A stretch of DNA of 12,135 nucleotides, from assembly GCA_902464175.1 (NCBI GenBank), contig CABQHZ010000050.1, positions 1-12,135 on the forward strand, written 5' to 3'. The number at the start of each line of letters is the position of its first letter. Positions within the stretch are counted from its first letter, which is position 1. Both the position numbers and the translations under genes were made by a program. Shown here piece by piece: positions 1 through 5,460 of the stretch. This DNA is from an uncultured Collinsella sp. GTDB taxonomy: Bacteria > Actinomycetota > Coriobacteriia > Coriobacteriales > Coriobacteriaceae. Under the pieces are notes generated by a model. The model was not told the origin of the DNA and ran no database searches. It was given only the letters and a program-made list of their open reading frames with translations.

Positions 1-868
1 CGGCCGTGGTCACACCGCCAAAGAGCACGTGGTTCCAGGGATAGTCGTCAAACGTCGCGATCTTGAGGCCAGCCGGCAACGAGGGTCCCAACTGTGCCAG
101 TGCCTCGGTCAGACGCAGAAAGACCAGACCGTTGACGGCAATGAGGCCGAGCTTTTTACCTGCGTAATCGCGGATGGTCTCATCCAGGCGGCTGATGCCC
201 TCGACGCCACCGTCGGCCAGCGTGACGACCTCGCCGGCAAGACCGCGGCGCGAGAGCTCGTCGGTAAAGGCCTCGGCGCGCTCGCGGCGGACGGGGCTGT
301 CGTCGCTTGCCTCGGTGAGCAGGCACAGGCGCTCGCTACCCGCGGCAGCCAGGGCGTCGACCAGGCCGGCGACGAGCTCGCGGTTGTTAGACGTCACCAA
401 ATCGATGCCGCCGTCCTCGATGTCGCGGTCGAGCAACACGACCGGCAGGCGTCCCGCAGCCTCGGCGATCGCCTTGTCGTTGCCTCCGCAGGTATTGACG
501 ACCAGGCCATCCACGCCGGCATCGATAAGTCTGGTGAGCGACTCTGCCTCCTTGGCGGGGTCGTTGCCGCTAATGGCCGTCATGAGCGAGCAGCCGCGCG
601 CGGCGGCGCTGGCGGAAAGCCCTTCGAGCATGGCGCTGGAGAACGGGTTAGCAATGTCGGCCAAGATCACGCCGATGAGGTTGGTACGCGAGCTGCGCAG
701 ATTGCGCGCGGCGGCACGTGGACGATAGCCGGTGCGCTCGATAACTGCCGCGATGCGAGCGCGGGTTTCCTCGGTCATCTGCCCGGGGCGGTTGTTGAGA
801 TAGCGCGAGACCGTGGCCGGGCTCACGCCCGCCTCGGCGGCAATGTCCTTAATCCTCATCTGCGCCAT
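1..868 (-). CDS. LacI-family transcriptional repressor, C-terminus cut by window edge
   Basis: Reading the minus strand from the ATG at 868 gives about 289 codons with no stop before the window edge; LacI proteins usually have 330-345 residues, so some 45-55 are missing. The N-terminus carries a typical LacI helix-turn-helix (residues about 4-50, with IKDIAAEAGVSPATVSRYLN), then the hinge and a periplasmic-binding-protein-like effector domain starting near LIGVILADIANPF. A second in-frame ATG lies three codons downstream at 859, but GGGG about 7 nt before 868 favours the first. The gene is divergent from kdgK, and LacI-type operators lie between them (971-998), so it is probably the local repressor of kdgK-eda, perhaps autoregulated and relieved by a sugar acid such as KDG or gluconate. 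The family is sure; the effector is an inference from context. Confidence 0.93.
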   Translation of the reverse strand, partial: MAQMRIKDIAAEAGVSPATVSRYLNNRPGQMTEETRARIAAVIERTGYRPRAAARNLRSSRTNLIGVILADIANPFSSAMLEGLSASAAARGCSLMTAISGNDPAKEAESLTRLIDAGVDGLVVNTCGGNDKAIAEAAGRLPVVLLDRDIEDGGIDLVTSNNRELVAGLVDALAAAGSERLCLLTEASDDSPVRRERAEAFTDELSRRGLAGEVVTLADGGVEGISRLDETIRDYAGKKLGLIAVNGLVFLRLTEALAQLGPSLPAGLKIATFDDYPWNHVLFGGVTTA

Positions 869-933
869 AGCGCACCCCGTTTCCCAATTGTCGGCAGTCT
901 GAGCCATTTTAGGCATTTTTTTAAAAATCTCGC

Positions 934-961
934 TTGCAAAACGTTGTAGATGAGTATACTA
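934..961 (+). promoter_or_regulatory. Promoter of kdgK-eda
   Basis: TTGCAAAA (934-941), 12 nt, then GTATACTA (954-961). The -35 TTGCAA and -10 TATACT are 15 bp apart, short for a sigma-70 type promoter. The same two blocks with the same spacing recur at 5193-5220, which supports a functional unit. Transcription should start near 967, just before the operator at 971. TATACT lies inside the self-complementary AGTATACT, so weak minus-strand firing toward the LacI gene is possible. Confidence 0.7.
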
Positions 962-970
962 CAACTCGAA

Positions 971-998
971 ACGAAACCGATTTCGTAAACCGATTTCG
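971..998. promoter_or_regulatory. LacI-type operator, with an overlapping partial second copy
   Basis: ACGAAACCGATTTCGT (971-986) has 6-bp perfect inverted arms around a central CG, as is usual for LacI-family sites. The 12-mer AAACCGATTTCG repeats 13 bp further on (987-998), giving a tandem but less complete second site. The identical 16-mer occurs at 5229-5244, and its 14-bp core in reverse orientation at 5104-5117. Lying just after the -10 box, the site would block transcription of kdgK when occupied. The adjacent LacI gene (1-868) is the obvious candidate binder, by inference. Confidence 0.75.
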
Positions 999-1002
999 GC
1001 AA

Positions 1003-1060
1003 GCGTTGGCACGGAGGTGCAAAGATGCACCCTACCGTCTTGGCACCTCCGTGCCAACGC
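1003..1060 (+). promoter_or_regulatory. Structured leader hairpin, element A copy 1
   Basis: GCGTTGGCACGGAGGTGC (1003-1020) pairs perfectly over 18 bp with 1043-1060, enclosing a 22-nt loop (1021-1042) that contains AAGATGCACCCTACC and GTCTTG. A second hairpin at 5251-5302 has a different stem but a loop of the same length differing at only a few positions. The loop ends AAGA and TCTT could pair, extending the stem and exposing GCACCCTACC. It lies in the predicted 5' leader of kdgK, about 44 nt before the start codon. I do not recognise the motif. Confidence 0.75.
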
Positions 1061-1103
1061 CATATCAAAGGTGTACGCACGAGCAAGAAGGAGCTGCGCG
1101 ACC

Positions 1104-2138
1104 ATGGGTAAAACGGTTCTTACCTTCGGCGAGATCATGATGAGGCTCTCGCCCAAAGACCATCTGCGTATTGAGCAGGCAACCGAGTTTGACGTTCGCT
1201 ACGGCGGCGCCGAGGCCAACACCGCGCTTTCCCTCGCCTACCAGGGCGACAAGGCCGCTTACGTCTCCGTTGTCCCGGCCAACCGTCTGGGCGAGTGCGC
1301 TCTGCGCTCGCTGAAGGTCTACGACGTCGACACCACGCGCGTCGTGCGTCAGGGCGATCGTCTTGGTTCCTATGTGTTTGAGGTCGGCGCTTCGCAGCGC
1401 GGCAACGGCTGCGTCTACGACCGCAAGTACTCGGCCATCAACATGGCCAAGCGCGACGTCTTTAACTGGGACGAGATCCTCGAGGGCATCGACGTCTTCT
1501 ACTTCTCTGGCGTGACCCCCGCCGTCTCCGACGAGATGGCCGCCGCCTGCAAGGATGCCCTTACCGCTTGCCGCGCCAAGGGCATCACCACTGTGTGCGA
1601 CGTTAACTACCGCGGCAAGATGTGGTCGCCCGAGAAGTCGCAGGCAACCATGAAGGAGCTCCTGCCGCTCGTCGACATCTGCATCGCCAACGACGAGGAC
1701 GCACCTGCCGGCCTCGGCATGACCTGCGTCTCCGGCTCCCTTGCCCACGGCATCGAGGAGCGCGACACCTACGTTGAGATGGCCCGTCAGATCTGCGCCG
1801 AGTACGGTTGCAAGAAGGTCGCCTCGGTCGTCCGCAACATCTCCTGCGTCGAGCGCTCCATCTGGATGGGCATGCTCTATGACGCCGAGAGCGGCGAGCA
1901 CTGGTTCTCCCCTGCCCATGACGTGCACGTGCTCGAGGGCGTTGCCGCCGGCGACGCTTTCAACGCTGGCCTCGTCCATGCCCTCATCAACGACTTCGAC
2001 CCGCAGGACGCCGTCAACTACGCCATCGCGGCCTCGATTCTCAAGCTCACCATCAAGGGCGATTCCAACCTGGTGACCGCCGACGAGATCGCCGCTGTGG
2101 CCAACGCCGCCGACGGTGGCACCCGCGTCGCCCGTTAA
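1104..2138 (+). CDS. kdgK: 2-keto-3-deoxygluconate kinase (PfkB family)
   Basis: This 344-residue sugar kinase probably phosphorylates 2-keto-3-deoxy-D-gluconate to KDPG in the cytoplasm, using ATP. PfkB signatures are visible: the N-terminal substrate-binding stretch YGGAEANT (residues 33-40) and the C-terminal signature GVAAGDAFNAG (279-289), where D284 is the expected catalytic base. The usual GAGD/GGGD is AAGD here, a mild change. The start at 1104 has AAGGAG 11 nt upstream; an upstream in-frame ATG at 1017 would put the coding start inside the element A hairpin and was not used. The next gene, encoding the aldolase that consumes KDPG, makes KDG the best substrate guess over other PfkB substrates. 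A 255-bp gap containing element B separates the two genes. Confidence 0.88.
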   Translation: MGKTVLTFGEIMMRLSPKDHLRIEQATEFDVRYGGAEANTALSLAYQGDKAAYVSVVPANRLGECALRSLKVYDVDTTRVVRQGDRLGSYVFEVGASQRGNGCVYDRKYSAINMAKRDVFNWDEILEGIDVFYFSGVTPAVSDEMAAACKDALTACRAKGITTVCDVNYRGKMWSPEKSQATMKELLPLVDICIANDEDAPAGLGMTCVSGSLAHGIEERDTYVEMARQICAEYGCKKVASVVRNISCVERSIWMGMLYDAESGEHWFSPAHDVHVLEGVAAGDAFNAGLVHALINDFDPQDAVNYAIAASILKLTIKGDSNLVTADEIAAVANAADGGTRVAR

Positions 2139-2153
2139 TTCGTTCCCCATTCC

Positions 2154-2193
2154 GCGGGCTGCAGTTTCCCATACCCATACCTCTGCAGCCCGC
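2154..2193 (+). other. Perfect 11-bp hairpin after kdgK
   Basis: GCGGGCTGCAG (2154-2164) pairs with CTGCAGCCCGC (2183-2193) around an 18-nt loop. No T-run follows, so it is not a standard terminator. It may be an RNA-processing or stabilising hairpin between kdgK and eda, or a 5' part of the element B leader that is absent from the second copy. Confidence 0.5.
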
Positions 2194-2212
2194 TCCCCGA
2201 TTCCTCCGGTCG

Positions 2213-2343
2213 GGCAAAACCACCAGTCCCATTCCGGTTTTGCCTGGCATTTCCTACACGACTGGTCGCGCAGCCGGTTTTGGAATTGCTTGTGACCCCA
2301 AGCAGTGCCTCCGATAACCAATCCAAAACCGGCTCATGACCAG
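2213..2343 (+). promoter_or_regulatory. Structured RNA element B copy 1, before eda
   Basis: Hairpin 1: GGCAAAACC (2213-2221) pairs with 2236-2244, with CAGTCCCATTCCGG at its tip (2224-2237). Then comes the block ATTTCCTA-n-ACGACTG (2249-2264). Outer stem: CTGGTC (2262-2267) with GACCAG (2338-2343). Inner stem: 13 bp perfect, 2272-2284 with 2322-2334. Terminal hairpin: GCTTG (2288-2292) with CAAGC (2299-2303), followed by the block GCAGTGCCTCCGATAACC (2302-2319). The same order of blocks and stems, with different paired bases, occurs at 5327-5451. There is no T-run here, and the eda ribosome site begins about 40 nt downstream. I cannot match it to a riboswitch class I know. Confidence 0.8.
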
Positions 2344-2393
2344 CATATTTGGCAATCACGCGCCCGCGCGCGCCGTACATCGAAAGGAACATC

Positions 2394-3035
2394 ATGTTCG
2401 ATCAGTTCTACACCACGCTTGAGTCCCTGGGCATCGTGCCGGTCGTCGTGCTCGACAAGGTCGAGGACGCCGCTCCGCTCGCCCACGCCCTGATGGCCGC
2501 CGGCATGAAGTCCGCCGAGGTCACCTTCCGCACCGCTTGCGCCGCCGAGTGCATCGCCGCTATGGCCGAGGCCGAGCCCGAGATGTGCGTGGGCGCCGGC
2601 ACCGTCCTGACCGTCGAGCAGGTTGAGCAGGCCCGTGCCGCCGGCGCCAAGTTCATCGTCTCCCCGGGCTACAACGAGGACGTCGTCAAGCACTGCATCG
2701 ACATCGACTTGCCCGTGCTGCCCGGCACCGTGACCCCCTCCGAGGTCACCGCTGCCGTCAACCTGGGCCTCAAGGTCACCAAGTTCTTCCCCGCGGCTCA
2801 GTACGGCGGCCTGAACACCATCAAGGCCCTCGCTGCTCCGTTTGTCGGCCATCGCTTTATGCCCACCGGCGGCGTGAGCACTGCCAACGTCGAGGAGTAC
2901 CTGAGCTCCAGCGCCATCATCGCCTGTGGTGGCACCTGGATGGTCAAGCCGGCCCTGTTCGCCGACGGCGACTTCTCCAAGGTCGAGCAGATCGCCCGCG
3001 AGGCCATGGACGTCGTCAAGAAGGTCCGCGGCTAG
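2394..3035 (+). CDS. eda: KDPG/KHG aldolase
   Basis: This 213-residue class I aldolase cleaves 2-keto-3-deoxy-6-phosphogluconate to pyruvate and glyceraldehyde 3-phosphate, the last step of Entner-Doudoroff and hexuronate pathways. Family hallmarks are E42 in EVTFRT (catalytic glutamate), VGAGTV (residues 66-71) and the Schiff-base lysine K130 in TKFFPA; the length matches the roughly 210 residues typical of the family. AAAGGA (2383-2388) lies 5 nt before the ATG, deciding the start over upstream in-frame codons at 2349 onward. It follows kdgK on the same strand and ends at a clear terminator. The structured element at 2213-2343 just before it suggests control separate from kdgK, by RNA folding or processing. 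Confidence 0.95.
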   Translation: MFDQFYTTLESLGIVPVVVLDKVEDAAPLAHALMAAGMKSAEVTFRTACAAECIAAMAEAEPEMCVGAGTVLTVEQVEQARAAGAKFIVSPGYNEDVVKHCIDIDLPVLPGTVTPSEVTAAVNLGLKVTKFFPAAQYGGLNTIKALAAPFVGHRFMPTGGVSTANVEEYLSSSAIIACGGTWMVKPALFADGDFSKVEQIAREAMDVVKKVRG

Positions 3036-3053
3036 GCCTAGCTCTCTATCGTT

Positions 3054-3082
3054 GGGGGTGCCCAGACCGCGCCCCCATTTTT
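3054..3082 (+). terminator. Rho-independent terminator after eda
   Basis: GGGGGTGC (3054-3061) pairs with GCGCCCCC (3069-3076) over 8 bp including one G-T pair, then ATTTTT. It begins 18 nt after the eda stop and closes the kdgK-eda unit. Confidence 0.8.
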
Positions 3083-3083
3083 G

Positions 3084-3186
3084 AAGCGGCTCGGAAGCGT
3101 GCCGTTTCCGTCACGGACAAGAACCGAAACCGTCTTGTATGCTGATAGAACGTGACGGAAGCGACACGCCCCCGAGCCGCTTTTTC
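3084..3186 (+). terminator. 100-nt nested fold-back ending in a T-run
   Basis: AAGCGGCTCGG (3084-3094) pairs with 3172-3182 and is followed by TTTTTC. Inside, after a 2x2 internal loop, 3097-3115 pairs with 3151-3169 over about 19 bp with one mismatch. The 35-nt apical loop (3116-3150) holds a further ACAAGA/TCTTGT hairpin. It follows directly on the eda terminator, so it is either a second terminator or a small RNA ending in its own terminator. No upstream promoter is obvious. The plus strand is favoured because only that strand has a T-run after the outer stem. Confidence 0.6.
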
Positions 3187-3226
3187 TTGACCGATTAAAC
3201 TCTTCAACATAGCCCAGAGCGCCAAA

Positions 3227-3300
3227 ACAAATGCGGTACCGCCTGGAGGAATCGACCCCTTGCTTCCGGTCTGTTCCTCCAAACGGCACCGCATCTTTGT
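3227..3300. repeat. Imperfect 74-bp fold-back
   Basis: ACAAA-TGCGGT-CCG-TGGAGGAA (3227-3251) pairs with TTCCTCCA-CGG-ACCGCA-TTTGT (3274-3300), interrupted by small bulges, around a 22-nt centre. It lies in the convergent gap between eda and the regulator gene at 3403. No T-run follows on either strand. I found no second copy in the window. Confidence 0.5.
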
Positions 3301-3321
3301 GCCCCGGCCATGCCCCAACGC

Positions 3322-3397
3322 AGTTGCGGTGAAATAGGGACTGTTTGCGCCACCTGGGCCGCAAAACAATCCCTATTTCACCGCAACTTATGAGGGG
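3322..3397. repeat. Dispersed palindromic repeat, copy 1
   Basis: AGTTGCGGTGAAATAGGGA (3322-3340) pairs perfectly with 3370-3388, and a further 7 bp or so can form inside; TATGAGGGGA follows the right arm. A close copy is at 4478-4549 and a single-arm relative at 4163-4190. It sits about 15 nt beyond the stop of the minus-strand regulator gene (3403) and may act as its 3' end or mRNA-stabilising hairpin, although no T-run follows. Confidence 0.7.
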
Positions 3398-3402
3398 ATA
3401 GA

Positions 3403-4095
3403 TTAGATGGACGAATCTTTGGGCAGCTCGAAGTAATCGGGATGCAGGGCGATAACTGGGCCCTGCTCTTCGGGCATCAGATGCAGATGCGTCTGCGCCA
3501 GATAGCTCGCCGCATCGGTGTCGCCTTCCTTAATGGCCTCGAGGATTCGGCGGTGTTGCCGACGAATCGGCTCCCAGTCCAGATCCTGCGACACCGCGCG
3601 CAGCCAGTTGTAGCGCTCAAAATGCGTGTTGACGCTCTTCATCCAATCCCACAGCATATGGCGGCCGGCAATCTCAAAACACGTCTCATGGAACAGGTTG
3701 TCCAGATCAAAAAAGCGACGCGTTTCGCTGTGGTCGAGCGACTCGGACTCGGCAAGAATCTGCTCGAGCCGATGCTTTTGCTCGGGCGTGGCGGCAGAGC
3801 AGCATTTAATGAGCACACTTCTCTCGAGTTTCTCGCGCAAGAAACAGGCGTTCTCGGCGCGTTCCATGCTGATTTTTGAGACATAGGTACCGCTTTTAGG
3901 GCGCGTTTCCACCAGCTCCTGCTCGCGCAGGCGCACAAAGGACTCGCGGATGGGTGTACGCCCGATTCCCGTCTCCTTCTCCAGACCAATCGCCGAAAGG
4001 CGCGTGCCGGGCTTGAGCTCGGCATAGATGATCTTGGAGCGCAATGCGTTGTATGCCTGGTCTTGCAGACTCTGATAATGCTGGTGCTGTTCCAT
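3403..4095 (-). CDS. GntR-family regulator, FadR/FCD subfamily
   Basis: A 230-residue regulator. Residues about 8-75 form a winged helix-turn-helix of GntR type (YNALRSKIIYAELKPGTRLS, then GIGRTPIRESFVRLREQELV and a GTYVS wing). The C-terminal half is all-helical and FCD-like, with F-DLDNLFHETCFEIAGRHML and a later RRQHRRILEAI segment carrying the expected Asp/His ligands for a metal or acid effector. GAGGG lies 5 nt before the ATG at 4095. FCD regulators commonly sense organic or sugar acids, which suits this neighbourhood, but nothing here shows its target. It is a single-gene unit between repeat-rich gaps, convergent with eda. A weak -10 (TAGTAT, complement of 4140-4145) lies about 45 bp upstream. 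Confidence 0.9.
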   Translation of the reverse strand: MEQHQHYQSLQDQAYNALRSKIIYAELKPGTRLSAIGLEKETGIGRTPIRESFVRLREQELVETRPKSGTYVSKISMERAENACFLREKLERSVLIKCCSAATPEQKHRLEQILAESESLDHSETRRFFDLDNLFHETCFEIAGRHMLWDWMKSVNTHFERYNWLRAVSQDLDWEPIRRQHRRILEAIKEGDTDAASYLAQTHLHLMPEEQGPVIALHPDYFELPKDSSI

Positions 4096-4162
4096 AAAGC
4101 CCTCGGATAAACCCTCGGTTAGTCGAATACCACCCCGTAATACTATCGCATCCCCCGCCCCC

Positions 4163-4190
4163 CATAAGTTGCGGCGAAATAGTTCCTGTT
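4163..4190. repeat. Single-arm relative of the palindromic repeat
   Basis: CATAAGTTGCGGCGAAATAG followed by TTCCTGTT resembles one arm of the palindromes at 3322-3397 and 4478-4549, including the CATAAG flank. No matching second arm is present, so it looks like a decayed or half copy upstream of the regulator gene. Confidence 0.5.
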
Positions 4191-4255
4191 CACGGCCTTC
4201 AGCAACAAAACCAGGCAGTCTTTTTGGGACGTGTCTCTTTTAGCTACCCTAGCCC

Positions 4256-4432
4256 GTAGATCGGCCCCCTTGCCACAAAAGGGGCCCATCTACTACGTTA
4301 ACGCGGATAGCCCCGACCATGCCGAAAAATGAGATAATAAAACCGCAGGTAGACGGCTTGCCGATTTTCAAAAAAGCCGGCTATGGTTGACCCCTACGGC
4401 TTAAACGTAGTAGATAGCCCATTTTCGTGGCA
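4256..4432. repeat. 177-bp element bounded by long inverted repeats
   Basis: The left arm 4271-4301 (starting TGCCACAAAAGGGG) is an imperfect reverse complement of 4401-4432 (ending TTTTCGTGGCA), with about 27 of 32 positions matching and the shared core ACGTAGTAGAT. A smaller hairpin sits at the left side: GTAGAT/ATCTAC and GGCCCC/GGGGCC (4256-4293). The 99-bp interior has no ORF but is itself able to fold (GGCTT...AAGCC around 4355-4378). The whole lies in the 465-bp gap between the regulator gene and the HIT gene. It could be a non-autonomous mobile element or a folded RNA; no target-site duplication is evident. Confidence 0.55.
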
Positions 4433-4477
4433 CAGCACTATTCCATCCCAAATTGGCGCACCGGGCCCACTATAATT

Positions 4478-4549
4478 TGCGGTGAAATAGGGACTGATGG
4501 CGCCGCTGGAGCCGCTAAACAGTCCGTATTTCACCGCAGCCTATGAGGG
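4478..4549. repeat. Dispersed palindromic repeat, copy 2
   Basis: TGCGGTGAAATAGGGACTG (4478-4496) pairs with 4520-4538 with one mismatch; TATGAGGGA follows the right arm, as in copy 1 at 3322-3397. It lies 12-23 nt beyond the stop of the minus-strand HIT gene, the same position relative to a gene end as copy 1. Confidence 0.7.
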
Positions 4550-4560
4550 ACGAAGGGGTT

Positions 4561-4995
4561 TTACAAGTTGGCGATGATTGCCTGGGCGACCTCGTCGTAC
4601 TGAGCCGGCTCGAGCGTGACGCGACCGGGGTTCATGGCAAACACGTCGCCAAACTCAAACGGGTCGTTCTTGTACTTGGGGACGATATGCACATGCAGAT
4701 GATGCATGGTGTCGCCATAAGCACCAAAGTTGATCTTGTCGGGGTTGAACGCCTTGTGCAGCGCGGCGGCGACGTGGCGGACATCGGCCATAAAGGCGGC
4801 GGCGTCCTCCTCGGACATGCAGGAGATGTCGTCGACGTGCTGCTTGGAGGCCACGATGACGCGACCCTTGTGGCTCTGCTCCTTAAACAAGATGAGCTTG
4901 CTGGCGGGCAGGTCGAGCATGGGGATGCCAAAGGCATCGACGAGCGTGTTGTCGGTCCCGCACATGCAGTACGAGCAATCGGTGTGCTGTTCCAT
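4561..4995 (-). CDS. HIT-family nucleotide hydrolase/transferase
   Basis: A 144-residue protein of the histidine-triad superfamily, whose members hydrolyse AMP-linked substrates such as adenosine 5'-phosphoramidates or dinucleoside polyphosphates. The triad HLHVHIV is at residues 99-105, preceded by MH, with a CSYC pair near the N-terminus (C7, C10) that could bind zinc as in HINT-like proteins. The start at 4995 has GAAAGGATCACC directly before the ATG; a longer in-frame reading to 5157 has no such site and would run across the operator region. The gene is divergent from yczE, and a LacI-type operator (5104-5117) abuts its likely -10 box, so it may belong to the same regulon as kdgK-eda. The substrate is unknown. 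Confidence 0.9.
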   Translation of the reverse strand: MEQHTDCSYCMCGTDNTLVDAFGIPMLDLPASKLILFKEQSHKGRVIVASKQHVDDISCMSEEDAAAFMADVRHVAAALHKAFNPDKINFGAYGDTMHHLHVHIVPKYKNDPFEFGDVFAMNPGRVTLEPAQYDEVAQAIIANL

Positions 4996-5103
4996 GGTGA
5001 TCCTTTCGATCCGGGTGAAAGCGTTCGCCGCAATGCGACCGACGGGCGCAACCAAGCTGCCCGGCAGTCCACGACGAACACACGATGCGCTCTCCAACCG
5101 TTG

Positions 5104-5144
5104 CGAAATCGGTTTCGAGTATGTCCTTGCCATGATACCGCCAA
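5104..5144 (-). promoter_or_regulatory. HIT gene promoter with LacI-type operator
   Basis: On the minus strand TTGGCG (complement of 5139-5144), 15 nt, then CATACT (complement of 5118-5123) form a candidate promoter with the same 15-bp spacing as the kdgK and yczE promoters. The 14-bp operator core (5104-5117, CGAAATCGGTTTCG on the plus strand) follows immediately. The operator match is exact; the promoter hexamers are weak. Confidence 0.55.
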
Positions 5145-5160
5145 CGAGTTGTTGCAATTA

Positions 5161-5174
5161 GGTGAACGTTCACC
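5161..5174. promoter_or_regulatory. Perfect palindrome GGTGAACGTTCACC
   Basis: A 14-bp perfect palindrome with central CG, 19 bp upstream of the yczE -35 box. Its 12-bp core GTGAACGTTCAC recurs at 11810-11821 before the SDR gene, and in both places CCT and an A/T-rich run follow. It is likely a site for a second LacI-type regulator that is not encoded in the visible window. Confidence 0.6.
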
Positions 5175-5192
5175 TTTTTATTATTTTTCTCT

Positions 5193-5220
5193 TTGCAAAA
5201 GGAATCCCGTGCGTATACTA
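5193..5220 (+). promoter_or_regulatory. Promoter of the yczE-like gene
   Basis: TTGCAAAA (5193-5200), 12 nt, GTATACTA (5213-5220): the same blocks and spacing as the kdgK promoter at 934-961. The start point should be near 5226, just before the operator at 5229, leaving a leader of about 260 nt that contains elements A and B. Confidence 0.7.
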
Positions 5221-5228
5221 AGGCTCAA

Positions 5229-5244
5229 ACGAAACCGATTTCGT
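5229..5244. promoter_or_regulatory. LacI-type operator, identical to the kdgK one
   Basis: ACGAAACCGATTTCGT is a 16-of-16 match to 971-986 and starts 9 bp after the -10 box (10 bp in the kdgK promoter). Its centre lies 126 bp from the centre of the operator at 5104-5117, close to 12 helical turns, so looping between the two is geometrically possible. Confidence 0.75.
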
Positions 5245-5250
5245 TAAGCA

Positions 5251-5302
5251 TGGGCAATAGGATGCTAAGACGCACCCTACCATCTTGGCATCCTATTGCC
5301 CA
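5251..5302 (+). promoter_or_regulatory. Structured leader hairpin, element A copy 2
   Basis: TGGGCAATAGGATGC (5251-5265) pairs perfectly over 15 bp with 5288-5302. The 22-nt loop (5266-5287) contains AAGACGCACCCTACC and ATCTTG, nearly the same as the loop at 1021-1042, while the stems differ at most positions yet stay paired. It starts about 7 nt after the operator and precedes element B by 25 nt. Confidence 0.75.
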
Positions 5303-5326
5303 CGTCCTGTCATTCACTTTTCTCCC

Positions 5327-5460
5327 GTCTCGTTGGCCCTTCAGTCCCATTCCGGCACAGCGAGACATTTCCTAGACGACTGACCGTGGGGCCGGCTTTT
5401 CTGCTTTTACAGCAGTGCCTCCGATAACCCTCTTTTGCCGGCCCAGGTCAGCCTTTTTCT
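5327..5460 (+). promoter_or_regulatory. Structured RNA element B copy 2, leader of the yczE-like gene
   Basis: Hairpin 1: GTCTCGTTG (5327-5335) with CAGCGAGAC (5358-5366), tip CAGTCCCATTCCGG (5342-5355). Then ATTTCCTA-n-ACGACTG (5367-5382). Outer stem CTGACC (5380-5385) with GGTCAG (5446-5451). Inner stem 5389-5396 with 5437-5444 (8 bp). Terminal hairpin CTGCT (5401-5405) with AGCAG (5411-5415), then GCAGTGCCTCCGATAACC (5412-5429). Conserved blocks match the copy at 2213-2343, while the stems are changed in a paired way. Unlike copy 1, a T-rich run (TTTTTCTT, 5454-5461) follows the outer stem, so transcription attenuation is possible. Confidence 0.8.

Noticed and set aside
1017..1103. N-terminal extension of KdgK from an ATG at 1017
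   Set aside because: The extension would be encoded by the element A hairpin, and PfkB kinases start near the MGKTVLTFGE segment; AAGGAG supports 1104.
2154..2193. Hairpin after kdgK as a third copy of element A
   Set aside because: The loop has ACCCATACC, faintly like CACCCTACC, but lacks the AAGA/TCTT flanks and has a different loop length (18 versus 22 nt).
3331..3343. GGGACTG in the palindromic repeats as a pairing partner for CAGTCCC in element B
   Set aside because: A 7-nt complementarity between a dispersed repeat and a conserved loop is easily due to chance, and the repeats lie in other transcripts.
3038..3369. Two overlapping minus-strand frames of about 107 codons between eda and the regulator gene
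   Set aside because: They run through the terminator and fold-back sequences, have no good ribosome site and show no domain pattern; the base composition is explained by the hairpins.
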